A DNA stretch of 64,000 nucleotides from Mesostigma viride (lineage: Eukaryota > Streptophyta > Mesostigmatophyceae > Mesostigmatales > Mesostigmataceae), in contig RPFO01000213.1 in NCBI GenBank assembly GCA_009746045.1, positions 13,459,221-13,523,220 of the forward strand. Direction: 5' to 3'. Positions 41,200 to 53,500 of this stretch are shown here, one piece after another. Position 1 is the stretch's first letter; every line of letters starts with the position of its first letter. Made by a program: the position numbers and the translations under genes. The notes beneath the pieces are model-generated. The model saw only the letters and a program-made list of their open reading frames with translations, searched no databases and was not told the origin of the DNA.

Positions 41200-42745
41200 C
41201 TAACCGCTCCACGAGCCACGAGCCACGAGGTAGCCATGGCTGACGGCGTAGCTCATAACTTTAACGTTTTTGCACCGAATTCGGCCGTGAATATCACAAT
41301 CGCTTCAACTTTCTAAGACGCACATGCTGATATATTTTCCCGAAGCCAATACGCAATATTATGCATGAGGAGCAAACGCTCGACTACGCCATGCAGCCTG
41401 GCGGCTGCGATGAGCCAAGAAAATTCGCCTGCAGCTCCGGCTGTAGTTCTGCCCGGCCTCTGCATGCCAGGCAGCGGTGACACTACTCAAGCGTTAGTAG
41501 TGCACTCGGCTCCTGCGGCCTCGCCCTCGGCATCGCCTGATCCCAAACGCAGTCGCCCAGCAGAATCCCTTCCAACAGAACCGCGCTTTCAGCCCCAACC
41601 CTTCAAAGTCGACGACCACGACTGGACTAACATGGCCCCGGCCAGTGCCGTGCTGACTGCCCCGGCCAGTGCCCTGCTGACTGCCTCTTCTAAGGGGACT
41701 ACGCCTCGCTTTACGACAGGTCTGTGCCTCCATCTCCACAGCAGCAACCGCCTCATCCATCCGGACGGCACGTACCTGGATGAGCACGCTCGGGTTTCTG
41801 GTCGGGTGCACCTGGCCCCAACTCCAGCACACCATTCTCTGCTCCCTCCTCATGCGCTCTGATGGCGAGATCTGGGCTCCTTCCATTTTCTTACCCAAAT
41901 TCCGCTCCCTCCTTAAGGAGGCCCTCGAGCAGCACGTGACTCCCCTTGCTGCAGATGTGGCAGCAATGGGCAGCACCCTGGCTGCTGAGCCTCACCTTTT
42001 CACCACCGTCACCTCCACCTCCACTGCCACCACCGCATCCACTGCCGCCATCACCGCCCAGCTCCTCGACATCGACAAGCGCCTCCACGACAACGCCATC
42101 GCCATTGAGTGCCTGCAAAACACCACGTGCCCCACCGCCCAGGTGGTGAAGGGCATTGCCGCCTGGCCAGCATCTGCTGGCCCAGCCGACGATGCTCCTC
42201 CCACCCAGACCTGGGCGGACATGCTGAAGCACTACACCACCTCCACCGCCTCCACCATCGCGGCACAGCTCAAGCAACAAGCGCTCGACCTCCGCAAGGA
42301 GGCCGACATCACCAAGTGCAGCCATAATGTCATCGTCAAGCACTTCGACCAGCCGGCAGGTGAGGACTTGGGAGTCTCTTGCCATAGCGACATTCTTACC
42401 CCCATGCAACTCACTGGTGAGCTGCGGATGTCGGCTGTCCGCCTTCCCCGCGCGCGGGGTGAGGCTGGCCAGGCTCCCGTGCTCCTCACCTTTGATTCGG
42501 CATGGCGGATAAGTTGTTGTTTCTTAAATGCCGCAAGAAGCTCTCGAGGACTTCACGCTGGACGACGACTTGACCCTGGCACAGCAACAACGGCGACAGG
42601 AGCTATGGCCGACCTATCTCCAGCTCCAGCAGACCGCAGGGGGGAGGCCGGTATACTGGAGGGGGGCGGTATGTCCACGTCGACCACAAGCCCTGGCAGG
42701 CGCCCCCTGCCACCCCAGCAACCCCAGCTTAGGGAATATATAGCA
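41200..42745 (+). pseudogene. ORF1-type retroelement copy B
   Basis: Better preserved than copy A. Opens MRSKRSTTPCSLAAAMSQEN (41365), then SASPDPKRSRPAESLPTEP. A long frame from 41780 contains LAADVAAMGSTLAAEP, AIAIECLQNTTCPTAQVVKG and MSAVRLPRARGEAGQAPVLL with LTFDS. After a frameshift come LDDDLTLAQQQRRQELWP and GGRPVYWRGA (42530-42670). The order coiled-coil-like region, 'RLPRARG...PVLLTFDS' RNA-binding-like segment and C-terminal 'QQQRRQELWP' resembles ORF1p of non-LTR elements. It goes directly into the 3' UTR module without an ORF2. Confidence 0.75.
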
Positions 42746-44150
42746 GTAGTGTAGACTAGTCAGGCTTAGCCTAGCACGTGGCCCCCGCCTACGCGCATGT
42801 GCGCCTATGATGGGACTCCCCACGGATGATGCATTAACCAAGAACTTAGCTTAGAGCGTTGCCTATGCAGAGAGCTACTCTCTGCTGAGACGCCATGCTC
42901 TAGCCATTGTTCAGCCATGATGATCTTCCACCCTATGTCCGCACCTTAGCTGCTGGAATACTTAGTGGTGCAGGTGCCCTTTGTGCACCCAGAGCAGGTG
43001 TAGTTTACACCCTACTACCCTTGCAGGAATTAATTAATTAATTAATTAGACTCGTGCTCCCGTTGGGGAGTCACGGAGCATTAACCCCGATGGATGGATG
43101 GATGGGTGCAAACATTCCTACCGGTCTAATCTATCTACATTGGCTACATACTACATCTATCTAACAGCATTCTAACTACAACATCTATCTAGGCAGCCGC
43201 ACGCTGCCCGAGGGGGAGCTATCTGGCGTGCCTCCCGCGGGATTGCACACGCGGGCGCTTCCCCACTGGGGGGGCTCATTGTCCTCTATGACCTGGGCCC
43301 ACTTGGCCTTGTCCATCATCTTCTTCCAAATCACGGAGAGGCCGAGGGCCCCCATGTCCTCTACTAGCTGTTCCTTGAAGGTGCGGGCCTTGCGGCGTCT
43401 AACATCACTAGGCCCAGCCCACGTCAGGAGGTGCCGGCCAGGCTGGGCTGGTCGCAGTCCTGCGGGGGCCACGTGAGGTGTCTACCTGGTTGGTGCGAGC
43501 TAGGTGCCCTACAAGCTGCAGGCGGCGTTGCTTAATGGTGCTGGTGATATAGGGCATGCCCTGGTACAGGTCCGCATTGCGGACATGAGCAGCATATCCT
43601 ACTCTGAAAATGGAACGCAGCATGCTGGTGACCGCGCCGTCCAGCTTGCGGGCCAGGTCGGCGGTGAGGGTCCACGTCTCGGCGCCATACGTGAGAACAG
43701 GAAGGACGAGGACCTTGAACAGGTCCTGTTTCTCGATCTTGCCCAGGGGCTTGCGCCACAGGGCCCGGTACTGACGTAAAGCGTGCCAGGCGAGGGAGAT
43801 GCGATGGTCCACATCAACCTCGCAGCTGGGGAGCAGGCTGCCCAGCAGCTTAACGCGGTCCCGATACAGGACTCGAGAGCCGTCTAGGAGATAGAGGGGC
43901 GGCGGTGGGTTGGTGAGCCCAACCGCCAGGGCCTCTGTCTTCTTGCTGACCTCAAGCCCCACTGCACGGGCCTCGAGAGCCAGGCAGTCAAGCCATGTCT
44001 GCACGTGCTCGGTGTCCTCGAAGAAAGAAGTAGCCCAGAATGTGCTTTGCAGGAAGTAGCCCAGAATGTATTAAAAGCCATATGCCCCTTCTCAGGGATA
44101 TGTGCTTCATGCGCTCCCAACGGAGATATGTTCCAACTTAATTAAATTTT
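42746..44150 (+). mobile_element. 3' UTR and tail of retroelement copy B, split by a LINE
   Basis: Left half to 43029 (…CCTTGCAGGAA) and right half from 44045 (CTTTGCAGGAAGTAGCCCAG…). The uninterrupted form at 34.6 kb reads CTTGCAGGAAGCAGCCCAG. Right half ends with CTCCCAACGGAG (44113) and a TTAATTAAATTTTT tail. Confidence 0.82.
43030..44044 (-). pseudogene. LINE ORF2 3' fragment inserted in copy B
   Basis: Minus strand, 5'-truncated. From 44004: WLDCLALEARAVGLEVSKKT, DRVKLLGSLLPSCEVDVDHR, ISLAWHALRQYRALWRKPLG, LPVLTYGAETWTLTADLARK, LDGAVTSMLRSIFRVGYAA and ITSTIKQRRLQLVGHLARTN. A +1 break near 43470 moves to the frame [39 protein letters not shown] and a stop near 43185. 3' end: CACCCATCCATCCATCCATC, the hairpin TGCTCC...GGGAGCA and (TTAA)n. 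Flanked by CTTGCAGGAA / CTTTGCAGGAA. Confidence 0.92.
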
Positions 44151-45130
44151 TATGTAATGAATATTACAGATGAGCGCTGTACATCCTGATAGTAATATAA
44201 ACTACGAGACGACCTGTGCGTCCGTGACACACAGGCCAAAGGCAGTGTGGAGGGGCTATTTGCCGGGCTTCTCATGACTTCCCCCGCCAGTAGTTGTCTC
44301 GTTGATGTGCCACAAATTATTCATAGTTCCACGTTTGCTACTACTGACTAAACGCTGTGAGCCAAAGCTTGAGTGAGATACGTAACTTACTTACAAGTCT
44401 CACTCAAGGTCAGGCTGACATCCGACTCCATATGCCCATGCATGACCCTTTCCCCCCTCAATCTTCTGGACGGATCGACAGCCCCCAATAGTTCAATGTT
44501 GGGGCCCTTGCCCCTGTAGCAAGGAGGGGGGCTTATGGTCAGCCTACCTCTTACACGTTGGCATAAAACGGCAATCCCTTAAAAGCGCAACCATGGAAGT
44601 GCTGTGAACCGCAAGATGGTATCATGCATCAGCCCTGGTTGCAATGCTGTACGTGCACTGGGTAGAAGCAGTGCACGGCATTCCAAAAATATGCCGCCAC
44701 CGAATTCGAGGTGCTGGATCATGTTGCTCCACCAGTGTTTCTAGTAAGGGTTTTTGCTCGCGTCAGCCTGGCTGACTCGCCGCCGTTGGCGGCGCGTCGG
44801 ACGGCTGACTCGTTGCCAACGGCGGCGCGTCGGACGGCTGACTCGTTGCCAACGGCGGCAAGTTAGCCAATGGAAGCTCAAGTGGGGAATCCGAAAGGGG
44901 TTCTCTTGCTACAGGGCCGAACGACCCCTGAGATAAGGTTTGGGGCACATGTCTAGCTTTTGAGTCAGTCTGACTTGTAAAAGCGCAGCGAGAAATGGGT
45001 TCGATCCATGATACAAAATTCAGAATAATATGACCTACTTCAACTGTTTTTCTGAATTTACTGTAACACTTAATTAGGATGGCATCCACAATGCCACAGC
45101 CCAGTACGGCACACACCCACATCAAACTTA
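44151..45130. other. Non-coding DNA with a small G+C repeat
   Basis: At about 44,768-44,870 a unit CTGACTCGTTGCCAACGGCG plus GCGCGTCGGACGG recurs two and a half times. No gene seen. Confidence 0.6.
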
Positions 45131-45469
45131 TTATTTATCAAACTTAAAATAAAAGACTTTAATGATGAGCTCGTGAACACTAGTGATGTCCCAGCTAGTG
45201 GCATGGCAAAACGACCGGCCTGGGGGCTCACCAGCATTGCCGGACTGAGCCGATGCTGCTGCTACACCACTGGCAGCATTGCTATCATTTCCCCTTTTCC
45301 TCTTGCTGTGGTTCAGCTCGTTTGCTGCCTGGCCTACGCCAACAATGGCACGCGGACTAGGCGCAGGCGCTTTGGCCATGTCGGCGGCCTGTTTCGGCAA
45401 AAAAAAAGCTGCGATTCCCCCAGATTTAATTTTCCCCAGTATTCCTTCCGGCGCCATCCCTTCACCCAA
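45131..45469 (-). CDS. Unidentified 112-residue open frame
   Basis: Hypothetical. Contains GKIKSGGIAAFF (resembling a PCNA-binding PIP box) and NHSKRKRGND (a basic patch). No typical ATG at the listed start: the frame opens on TTG, with an ATG four codons in. The plus strand is also partly open. It could be a transposase remnant, a downstream AHL exon or chance. Confidence 0.25.
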   Translation of the reverse strand: MGEGMAPEGILGKIKSGGIAAFFLPKQAADMAKAPAPSPRAIVGVGQAANELNHSKRKRGNDSNAASGVAAASAQSGNAGEPPGRSFCHATSWDITSVHELIIKVFYFKFDK

Positions 45470-45924
45470 AAACTTCCAACCCCCAGGTCACTAACTTTTC
45501 TAGTTGACTATCAGACTAAACCATCAACGTTGTTAAATGTTTATACAATATTTCTGACCCGGCCCGAAATTTCACCTACGCATCTAGTAATGAATGGATC
45601 CAACAAATCAAAAGCGTTAATCAACACACCTGGAATCCGATTCAAAGCAATCTACAAGGAAAGGATGTTCATCTAAATCAGGCAACCTCGCAAAGCTGCG
45701 TCAATCAGCTCATCAATCATATTCCGGAGGATCGACCATTGCCAGTCGTCCTCGGCTAGGTATTGTGCTACCACTTAGCATTCGTCTCGAACAGTGGTCT
45801 AGACTCTAGAAGTCTCGTCACTCTCGCCGCCAAGCGGGCAAGGGCCGGCAGGTCTGGCACTTGGCATGGGAGCGGGCTGTTCAGGATTCCGCACTGTCTG
45901 ACGCATAGACTCGGTGCACATGAG

Positions 45925-46085
45925 TACTGACGTGCTGCCTAAATTTACGCGTCAGACGACTGATGTGCAGTCAAAATTTACGCGTCAGACGACTGACGCG
46001 GGGCCAAAATTTACGCGTCAGCTGTCTGACGTGCGGACAAAAAAGTCGGACGCGTCAGACACTGACGCGTCAGCGGCTGACGTAT
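45925..46085. repeat. ~33-bp repeat of TGACGCGTCA-type palindromes
   Basis: AAATTTACGCGTCAGACGAC plus TGA recurs three times, then TGACGCGTCA appears in other spacing. The core resembles a CRE/bZIP half-site pair (TGACG...CGTCA). Confidence 0.8.
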
Positions 46086-46595
46086 ACGTCCCGTTAAAAA
46101 AAAAAAAAAGCAAAAAACAAAGGCCACTGGCCTCCCGGCACTCGCAGCCTGCCAGAGTCCATGATGCTTTAAATCCGACACGACCCTGTCATTCCCTCCA
46201 TGACGCCCCATGACGTGCGCTCACGAACGGGAGTTCCTCCACTGCATCCGCTTCTCTGCTGCCAACAACGCATGGGACACGCAGCCAAGACGCAGCCCCC
46301 ATGATGGATAAGACAAACCAGCACTCAGTAGAGTAGAAGTAGATGCACTAGTAGCAACACAGGAAAGCACCGGGTGCAACAACCCCATGCACATCCAACC
46401 CGGGCACTGCTACGGGCGATGGGGGCCACTTCCCCCTTAAGACAAGCTGGCTTAGTAGGCAGTCAGTGCGGGAAGAGGAACCGGCCACCCGCCACACACA
46501 CACACACACATCACAGCATATCAACAGCAGCACATGCACTAGGCACTTCACAAGATAATGTCAGTTACATCACAGGTTACAAGGCCAAGGCAACT

Positions 46596-47504
46596 TCACG
46601 CACCTGAGAACGCAGGCTCTGACTGAGACTGGTGCTGCAGTTGCAATTGCTGCTGTGGCGTCGGCATGGGCTGCTGTGCCTGCTGGTGCAGGTGGTGCGA
46701 CGGGTGATGCTGTTGCTGCTGCTGCAGCTGTTGCAGCGTCCCATGATGGTGCGCGAGCAACGCCGGCGGCGCGGACTGGTGCCGCCACTGCGGTGGCGAC
46801 TCCTGCGGCGCGTGCGGTAGGTAGGTCTCCTTGTCGTACGTGGACACCTGGTGGAGCCGCGGCGCCGCGCGCGGGTGGCCCCCGCCGTACTGGTGGGGAT
46901 GGTACCGCTCCAACCCCACTTGTGCCTGCGCCCGCGGCGTGTGCGCCCCCTGCTGGTGGTGCAGCGCGTGAGGGGAGCCGCCACCGACGGCATCACCTCG
47001 CCCCCCCTGTCGCCCCACCAGCCGTTCAAGGCCCCCCTTGTCCCCATGAACAAACGTCGACCCGTCATGGGAACCAAGCGCGGGACCCAGCATCCCTGCG
47101 CCCCCCCCCCTCCCATCCGCCCCCGCGGGCGCCAGCATGCCGCCGTCGGCCCCTGCAGGGGCCCCGAAGAGGGAGTAGAGCCCCCCGGATGCATCTCCCC
47201 TAAGGCTCGGCCCCCCCTCGCCCATCCTCACCGCAGCCTGGCGCACCAGGTGGCTGGGACCCCCTGCGTGCCTCGCCTCTGCCATCCCTGAGGGGCTTGC
47301 TTGATCCACCGCAAGGGAGACGTCCTCTAACCCCCTCGCGCCATGTGGCAACAGCGGCTGGTGGAGTTGCGGCGGCGGCGGCGGCTGCAATGATGGCGGC
47401 GTTGGCTGCGAGGCCTGCATGGCCAGCAAGGCGGGCGCGCCAGAGTTCGCAGCTGCGTTGTTTTCCTCGGAACCGTCACCGTGCCGGAAGGTAGCAAGTA
47501 CCAG
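46596..47504 (-). CDS. AHL: AHL exon 5 (end of PPC and disordered tail)
   Basis: Starts after CATGCAG with LVLATFRHGDGSEENN, which completes the last PPC strand, then becomes Pro/Gly/His/Gln-rich (HHHGTLQQLQQQQQHH). It reads to TGA at 46596. A donor-like TCAG/GTGCGTGA lies 8 nt before the stop, so a further small exon cannot be excluded. Confidence 0.88.
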   Translation of the reverse strand: MVLATFRHGDGSEENNAAANSGAPALLAMQASQPTPPSLQPPPPPQLHQPLLPHGARGLEDVSLAVDQASPSGMAEARHAGGPSHLVRQAAVRMGEGGPSLRGDASGGLYSLFGAPAGADGGMLAPAGADGRGGGAGMLGPALGSHDGSTFVHGDKGGLERLVGRQGGRGDAVGGGSPHALHHQQGAHTPRAQAQVGLERYHPHQYGGGHPRAAPRLHQVSTYDKETYLPHAPQESPPQWRHQSAPPALLAHHHGTLQQLQQQQQHHPSHHLHQQAQQPMPTPQQQLQLQHQSQSEPAFSGA

Positions 47505-50500
47505 CTGCATGTACGCAGAGAAAAGCGAGGCAGTGCCCAGGTTTGAGTTTCACTCTGATGGTTTCATATTTCGCTCTGACATAGTACCAAGCCATAAATC
47601 AATTCAACCATGAAAAACATCATCTAATGGCACATTCTTGGAGAATGCAAAGGGTCCTGCAGCAGGGGTTCTCCATATGACTTATGCCATATGACCTGCC
47701 AGCGCCTGCCACGGAAATTTAGGGGTATTGCCCAACGGGCAACGGTAGGGATAACCCAAGTGTATCTCACTGCTTGGCCAGCCAGGCACAGTGCTGCCTA
47801 GATACATAGAGGACTGGCAGTGGTGTTGCTAGCGGTAAGAGACCACGACACACCAGGGGCCCTGACATTTGTCAACTGTGCCATGCAAGTGCCAGGTGAC
47901 AGGACGCATGCAGGCTAGGGGCCGCCGGGCTAGGTGCCGCATGGTGCAGGCTGGCTGCGTGGACCACAGGCTCGCGCATGGCACAGAGCCGTGCCGCATG
48001 TATCCCCCCCCATCAACACAGATGTGATCACCGCCCCCTTGGTGGCATCCGCCCCCATCAACACAGATGTGATCACCGCCCCCATCAACACAGATGTGAT
48101 CACCACCCCCATCAACACAGATGTGATCACCGCCCCCATCAACACAGATGTGATCACCGCCCCCATCAACACAGATGTGATCACCGCCCCCATCAACACA
48201 GATGTGATCACCGCCCCCTTGGTGGCATCCGCCCCCATCAACACAGATGTGATCACCGCCCCCATCAACACAGATGTGATCACCACCCCCATCAACACAG
48301 ATGTGATCACCGCCCCCATCAACACAGATGTGATCACCGCCCCCATCAACACAGATGTGATCACCGCCCCCATCAACACAGATGTGATCACCGCCCCCAT
48401 CAACACAGATGTGATCACCGCCCCCATCAACACAGATGTGATCACCGCCCCCATCAACACAGATGTGATCACCGCCCCCATCAACACAGATGTGATCACC
48501 GCCCCCATCAACACAGATGTGATCACCGCCCCCATCAACACAGATGTGATCACCGCCCCCATCAACACAGATGTGATCACCGCCCCCATCAACACAGATG
48601 TGATCACCGCCCCCATCAACACAGATGTGATCACCGCCCCCATCAACACAGATGTGATCACCGCCCCCATCAACACAGATGTGATCACCGCCCCCTTGGT
48701 GGTATCCGCCCCCATCAACACAGATGTGACCACCGCCCCCATCAACACAGATGTGATCACCGCCCCCATCAACACAGATGTGATCACCGCCCCCTTGGTG
48801 GTATCCGCCCCCATCAACACAGATGTGACCACCGCCCCCATCAACACAGATGTGATCACCGCCCCCATCAACACAGATGTGATCACCGCCCCCATCAACA
48901 CAGATGTGATCACCGCCCCCATCAACACAGATGTGATCACCGCCCCCATCAACACAGATGTGATCACCGCCCCCATCAACACAGATGTGATCACCGCCCC
49001 CATCAACACAGATGTGATCACCGCCCCCATCAACACAGATGTGATCACCGCCCCCATCAACACAGATGTGATCACCACCCCCATCAACACAGATGTGATC
49101 ACCGCCCCCATCAACACAGATGTGATCACCGCCCCCATCAACACAGATGTGATCACCGCCCCATCAACACAGATGTGATCACCGCCCCCATCAACACAGA
49201 TGTGATCACCGCCCCCATCAACACAGATGTGATCACCGCCCCCATCAACACAGATGTGATCACCGCCCCCATCAACACAGATGTGATCACCGCCCCCATC
49301 AACACAGATGTGATCACCGCCCCCATCAACACAGATGTGATCACCACCCCCATCAACACAGATGTGATCACCGCCCCCATCAACACAGATGTGATCACCG
49401 CCCCCATCAACACAGATGTGATCACCGCCCCCATCAACACAGATGTGATCACCGCCCCCATCAACACAGATGTGATCACCGCCCCATCAACACAGATGTG
49501 ATCACCGCCCCCTTGGTGGTATCCGCCCCCATCAACACAGATGTGACCACCGCCCCCATCAACACAGATGTGATCACCGCCCCCATCAACACAGATGTGA
49601 TCACCGCCCCCATCAACACAGATGTGATCACCGCCCCCATCAACACAGATGTGATCACCGCCCCCATCAACACAGATGTGATCACCGCCCCCATCAACAC
49701 AGATGTGATCACCGCCCCCATCAACACAGATGTGATCACCGCCCCCATCAACACAGATGTGATCACCGCCCCCATCAACACAGATGTGATCACCGCCCCC
49801 ATCAACACAGATGTGATCACCGCCCCCATCAACACAGATGTGATCACCGCCCCCATCAACACAGATGTGATCACCGCCCCCTTGGTGGTATCCGCCCCCA
49901 TCAACACAGATGTGATCACCGCCCCCATCAACACAGATGTGATCACCGCCCCCATCAACACAGATGTGATCACCGCCCCCATCAACACAGATGTGATCAC
50001 CGCCCCATCAACACAGATGTGATCACCGCCCCCATCAACACAGATGTGATCACCGCCCCCATCAACACAGATGTGATCACCGCCCCCATCAACACAGATG
50101 TGATCACCGCCCCCATCAACACAGATGTGATCACCGCCCCCATCAACACAGATGTGATCACCGCCCCCATCAACACAGATGTGATCACCGCCCCCATCAA
50201 CACAGATGTGATCACCGCCCCCATCAACACAGATGTGATCACCGCCCCCATCAACACAGATGTGATCACCACCCCCATCAACACAGATGTGATCACCGCC
50301 CCCATCAACACAGATGTGATCACCGCCCCCATCAACACAGATGTGATCACCGCCCCCATCAACACAGATGTGATCACCGCCCCCATCAACACAGATGTGA
50401 TCACCGCCCCCTTGGTGGCATCCGCCCCCATCAACACAGATGTGATCACCGCCCCATCAACACAGATGTGATCACCACCCCCATCAACACAGATGTGATC

Positions 50501-53500
50501 ACCGCCCCCATCAACACAGATGTGATCACCGCCCCCATCAACACAGATGTGATCACCGCCCCCATCAACACAGATGTGATCACCGCCCCCATCAACACAG
50601 ATGTGATCACCGCCCCCATCAACACAGATGTGATCACCGCCCCCATCAACACAGATGTGATCACCGCCCCCATCAACACAGATGTGATCACCGCCCCCAT
50701 CAACACAGATGTGATCACCACCCCCATCAACACAGATGTGATCACCGCCCCCATCAACACAGATGTGATCACCACCCCCATCAACACAGATGTGATCACC
50801 GCCCCCATCAACACAGATGTGATCACCGCCCCCATCAACACAGATGTGATCACCACCCCCATCAACACAGATGTGATCACCGCCCCCATCAACACAGATG
50901 TGATCACCGCCCCCATCAACACAGATGTGATCACCGCCCCCTTGGTGGCATCCGCCCCCATCAACACAGATGTGATCACCGCCCCCATCAACACAGATGT
51001 GATCACCACCCCCATCAACACAGATGTGATCATCGCCCCCATCAACACAGATGTGATCACCGCCCCCTTGGTGGTATCCGCCCCCATCAACACAGATGTG
51101 ATCACCGCCCCCTTGGTGAAATCCCCAACAGAGGCAAGGCAAGCTGCCCTGCGCATGTCGCACAGTGCAGGGGCCCCACTCTAACTAGAACGTTGTTTGG
51201 GGGCCAGACTGTAGTGCTTGGGAGCCAGAGCTGGGCTTAGCAATGTGGGCCTCCACGTCAGGGTTTTAGTATTCAACCCTACATGTGCCCGTTTGCCAGC
51301 CATTTTATGTTGTGGCCAATCTTCTGTAAACGGGGGTGAGTAATTTGGCCAATGATATTATTAGGGATGAGTAGGGCTTGCCGTGTTCTTTCCGGCGGTA
51401 CTTTTCACATTACGGACAGTTGAATATACACAAAGATAGTAGGTGCCGAAGTAAGGATTAATTTCTGCACTACTTGTGGTTGGTACGGCTTGTAGGGCCT
51501 GAGAACCTCGTGACATTTATCGGCTGCTAATTCTTAGCGCTGAGCAATCTGTTGGTGCCGAATACTCGCATCTTTGTCTAGTGATCATGTGTTGGCCACT
51601 GTGCCAGTTGTTCAAGTCGAGACACTTTAGTTGTTAAGTTAACGTAGAAGTAATGTGTGCAGCCGACATTGGACATATTATAAGACGTCGGCGTGCATCC
51701 CTTCACGTTCCCTGATGGTGGGCCAGTTGCCTTGTGGCGTGGCAATGGACACCGGTCACGGTCCCTAAATCTATGTGTGCGTATTTTCTTGGATATTATC
51801 GAAATGAGTCTTGTCGTAACATTTGAGCTCGTTCGTTGACGCATATAGATACAAGATGAATACGGGTCTATACGTGGGCCCCAGAAAATACGTGAGCAAA
51901 ATACGTGAGTGATGATGGTGACTTCTACTGGATTGAAGACATCCATCAGACAGACTACATGGAAAACATGTTTTCTTCAAAAACAAGAATTCTCAACACT
52001 TGCCAGCCTGTCAAAGCATTGCATGCGGCCCTCAAAGTGCAGTGTTTCTGCTTACAAACCGAATCTGGACATTGTGTCAAATGTCTGGAGGCCGCCGTCC
52101 GTCCGGACGCATTTGTCCGGAGGCCGCGCGGCCGTCCGGACACGTCCGGTAGGTGTCCGGGGGGGCCCGCCACCGGCTAGGCCGCGTTGTGCGGGCGGCA
52201 GGCAGCAAGCTGGGCCGCTGGCTGCCACCCCGCGGCGTGGCGCCCGGCCCTTCGTACAGATTCTAAGCAAGATTCCATGTCGTGCCGCTTGATACTTACG
52301 TTTGTCCCGTAACGAATTGGTGAATGCTTGGTACATTCCTTTCTTGGTGTCAGTCCGAGCGCACAATTGTCATTTTATGTCAGGAGGCACTGGGCAGCCG
52401 TGCGAATGTCATGCCGGCTTTCCCCCTTGCACGAAAAAAGGCTGTAAAAAATGGCAGTGACGTCGCTAAAGCAAGTCTGATTACGGTGATATACCGGGCT
52501 AACATTGCGCTAGAAAACGGATAGTATATATTGGGACATGCATGCTTCTGCTAGCATGTTCAAAAGCTTTTCAGCGACCGGAGGGCGGAGGCATACCTAA
52601 TAGAACTGGGGAAGACCGGGGACACCAGGCCGCGCAAGAATAAAACCGGAACTGCGGATCTTTAACCCCTCATTGGTCTTGCAGCCGATTTTCCGTCAAA
52701 AATCGAGTTCCAGCCGATGCATCGGCCCCTTCACCGGGGACCAGATGCCGCGAAATCTATTGAGAATTAGGAAAAGTTTAGCTGAGAAGATCGAAAGTTT
52801 AAAAGTTTCTTCACAGCATGGTACTATGGTTTTCATACTTTTGACAAAGTTATAGAGGTGTTCTGGCCGGTCAAAGTACACGGGGTCAGGGTACTTTTTC
52901 ACGTAAAACGTGCATTCCAGAAAAACGACGACCTGGCCATGGCGGCTTGCGCCCACGCATGGAATTTACGTTTGCGTTCGAATTTTCTGGCCAAACTTAG
53001 GATATTGATTTTATACGTCCTAAAGATCATACAGGCCAATTTTTGGTCCGCGGGAATGCCATTTGATAGGTGTCGGCAGCGTTCTTGCTGGAAAATACTG
53101 CGATCAGGCCGGACGATAGAAACGTTGACAGCAATACCTTTCCGGCGTATTTTAAAGGATATATTGGTTTCTTTGTACTTTTTATGATACTTAGTAGTCG
53201 TAAACGTGCAAGGGTGGCCAGAAATCGCCGAATCTAGCGACCATGCTGCACAACTTTGGTGTGCCGAAATGCGCCATTTTGCGGCCACCGCCTGGGCCAA
53301 GGTAACGCCATCCATGCCTGGTAAAGCTTAAGCATCGTTTTCCTATCGATGTTTGACGTTTATATATACGTTCTAGCTTGTGTAGCACATTCTTTTTCCA
53401 TTATTCATGCTCTTTCTTGACCCTGGCCTGGCCCCTTTCTAAAACACCCTTCTTAGATGCTTCCCTCAGTCAGTTGACCTGCCACAGGGGGATGGTGATA

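Noticed and set aside
48008-51118. CRISPR-like array
   Set aside because: Units are contiguous 27-bp repeats without unique spacers, and the setting is eukaryotic.
47930-51184. Repetitive proteins INTDVITAP, HQHRCDHRP, AVITSVLMG or GGDHICVDG
   Set aside because: All are readings of the 27-bp minisatellite; four frames are open equally, the frame is reset by one-base changes, and the block lies inside the AHL intron.
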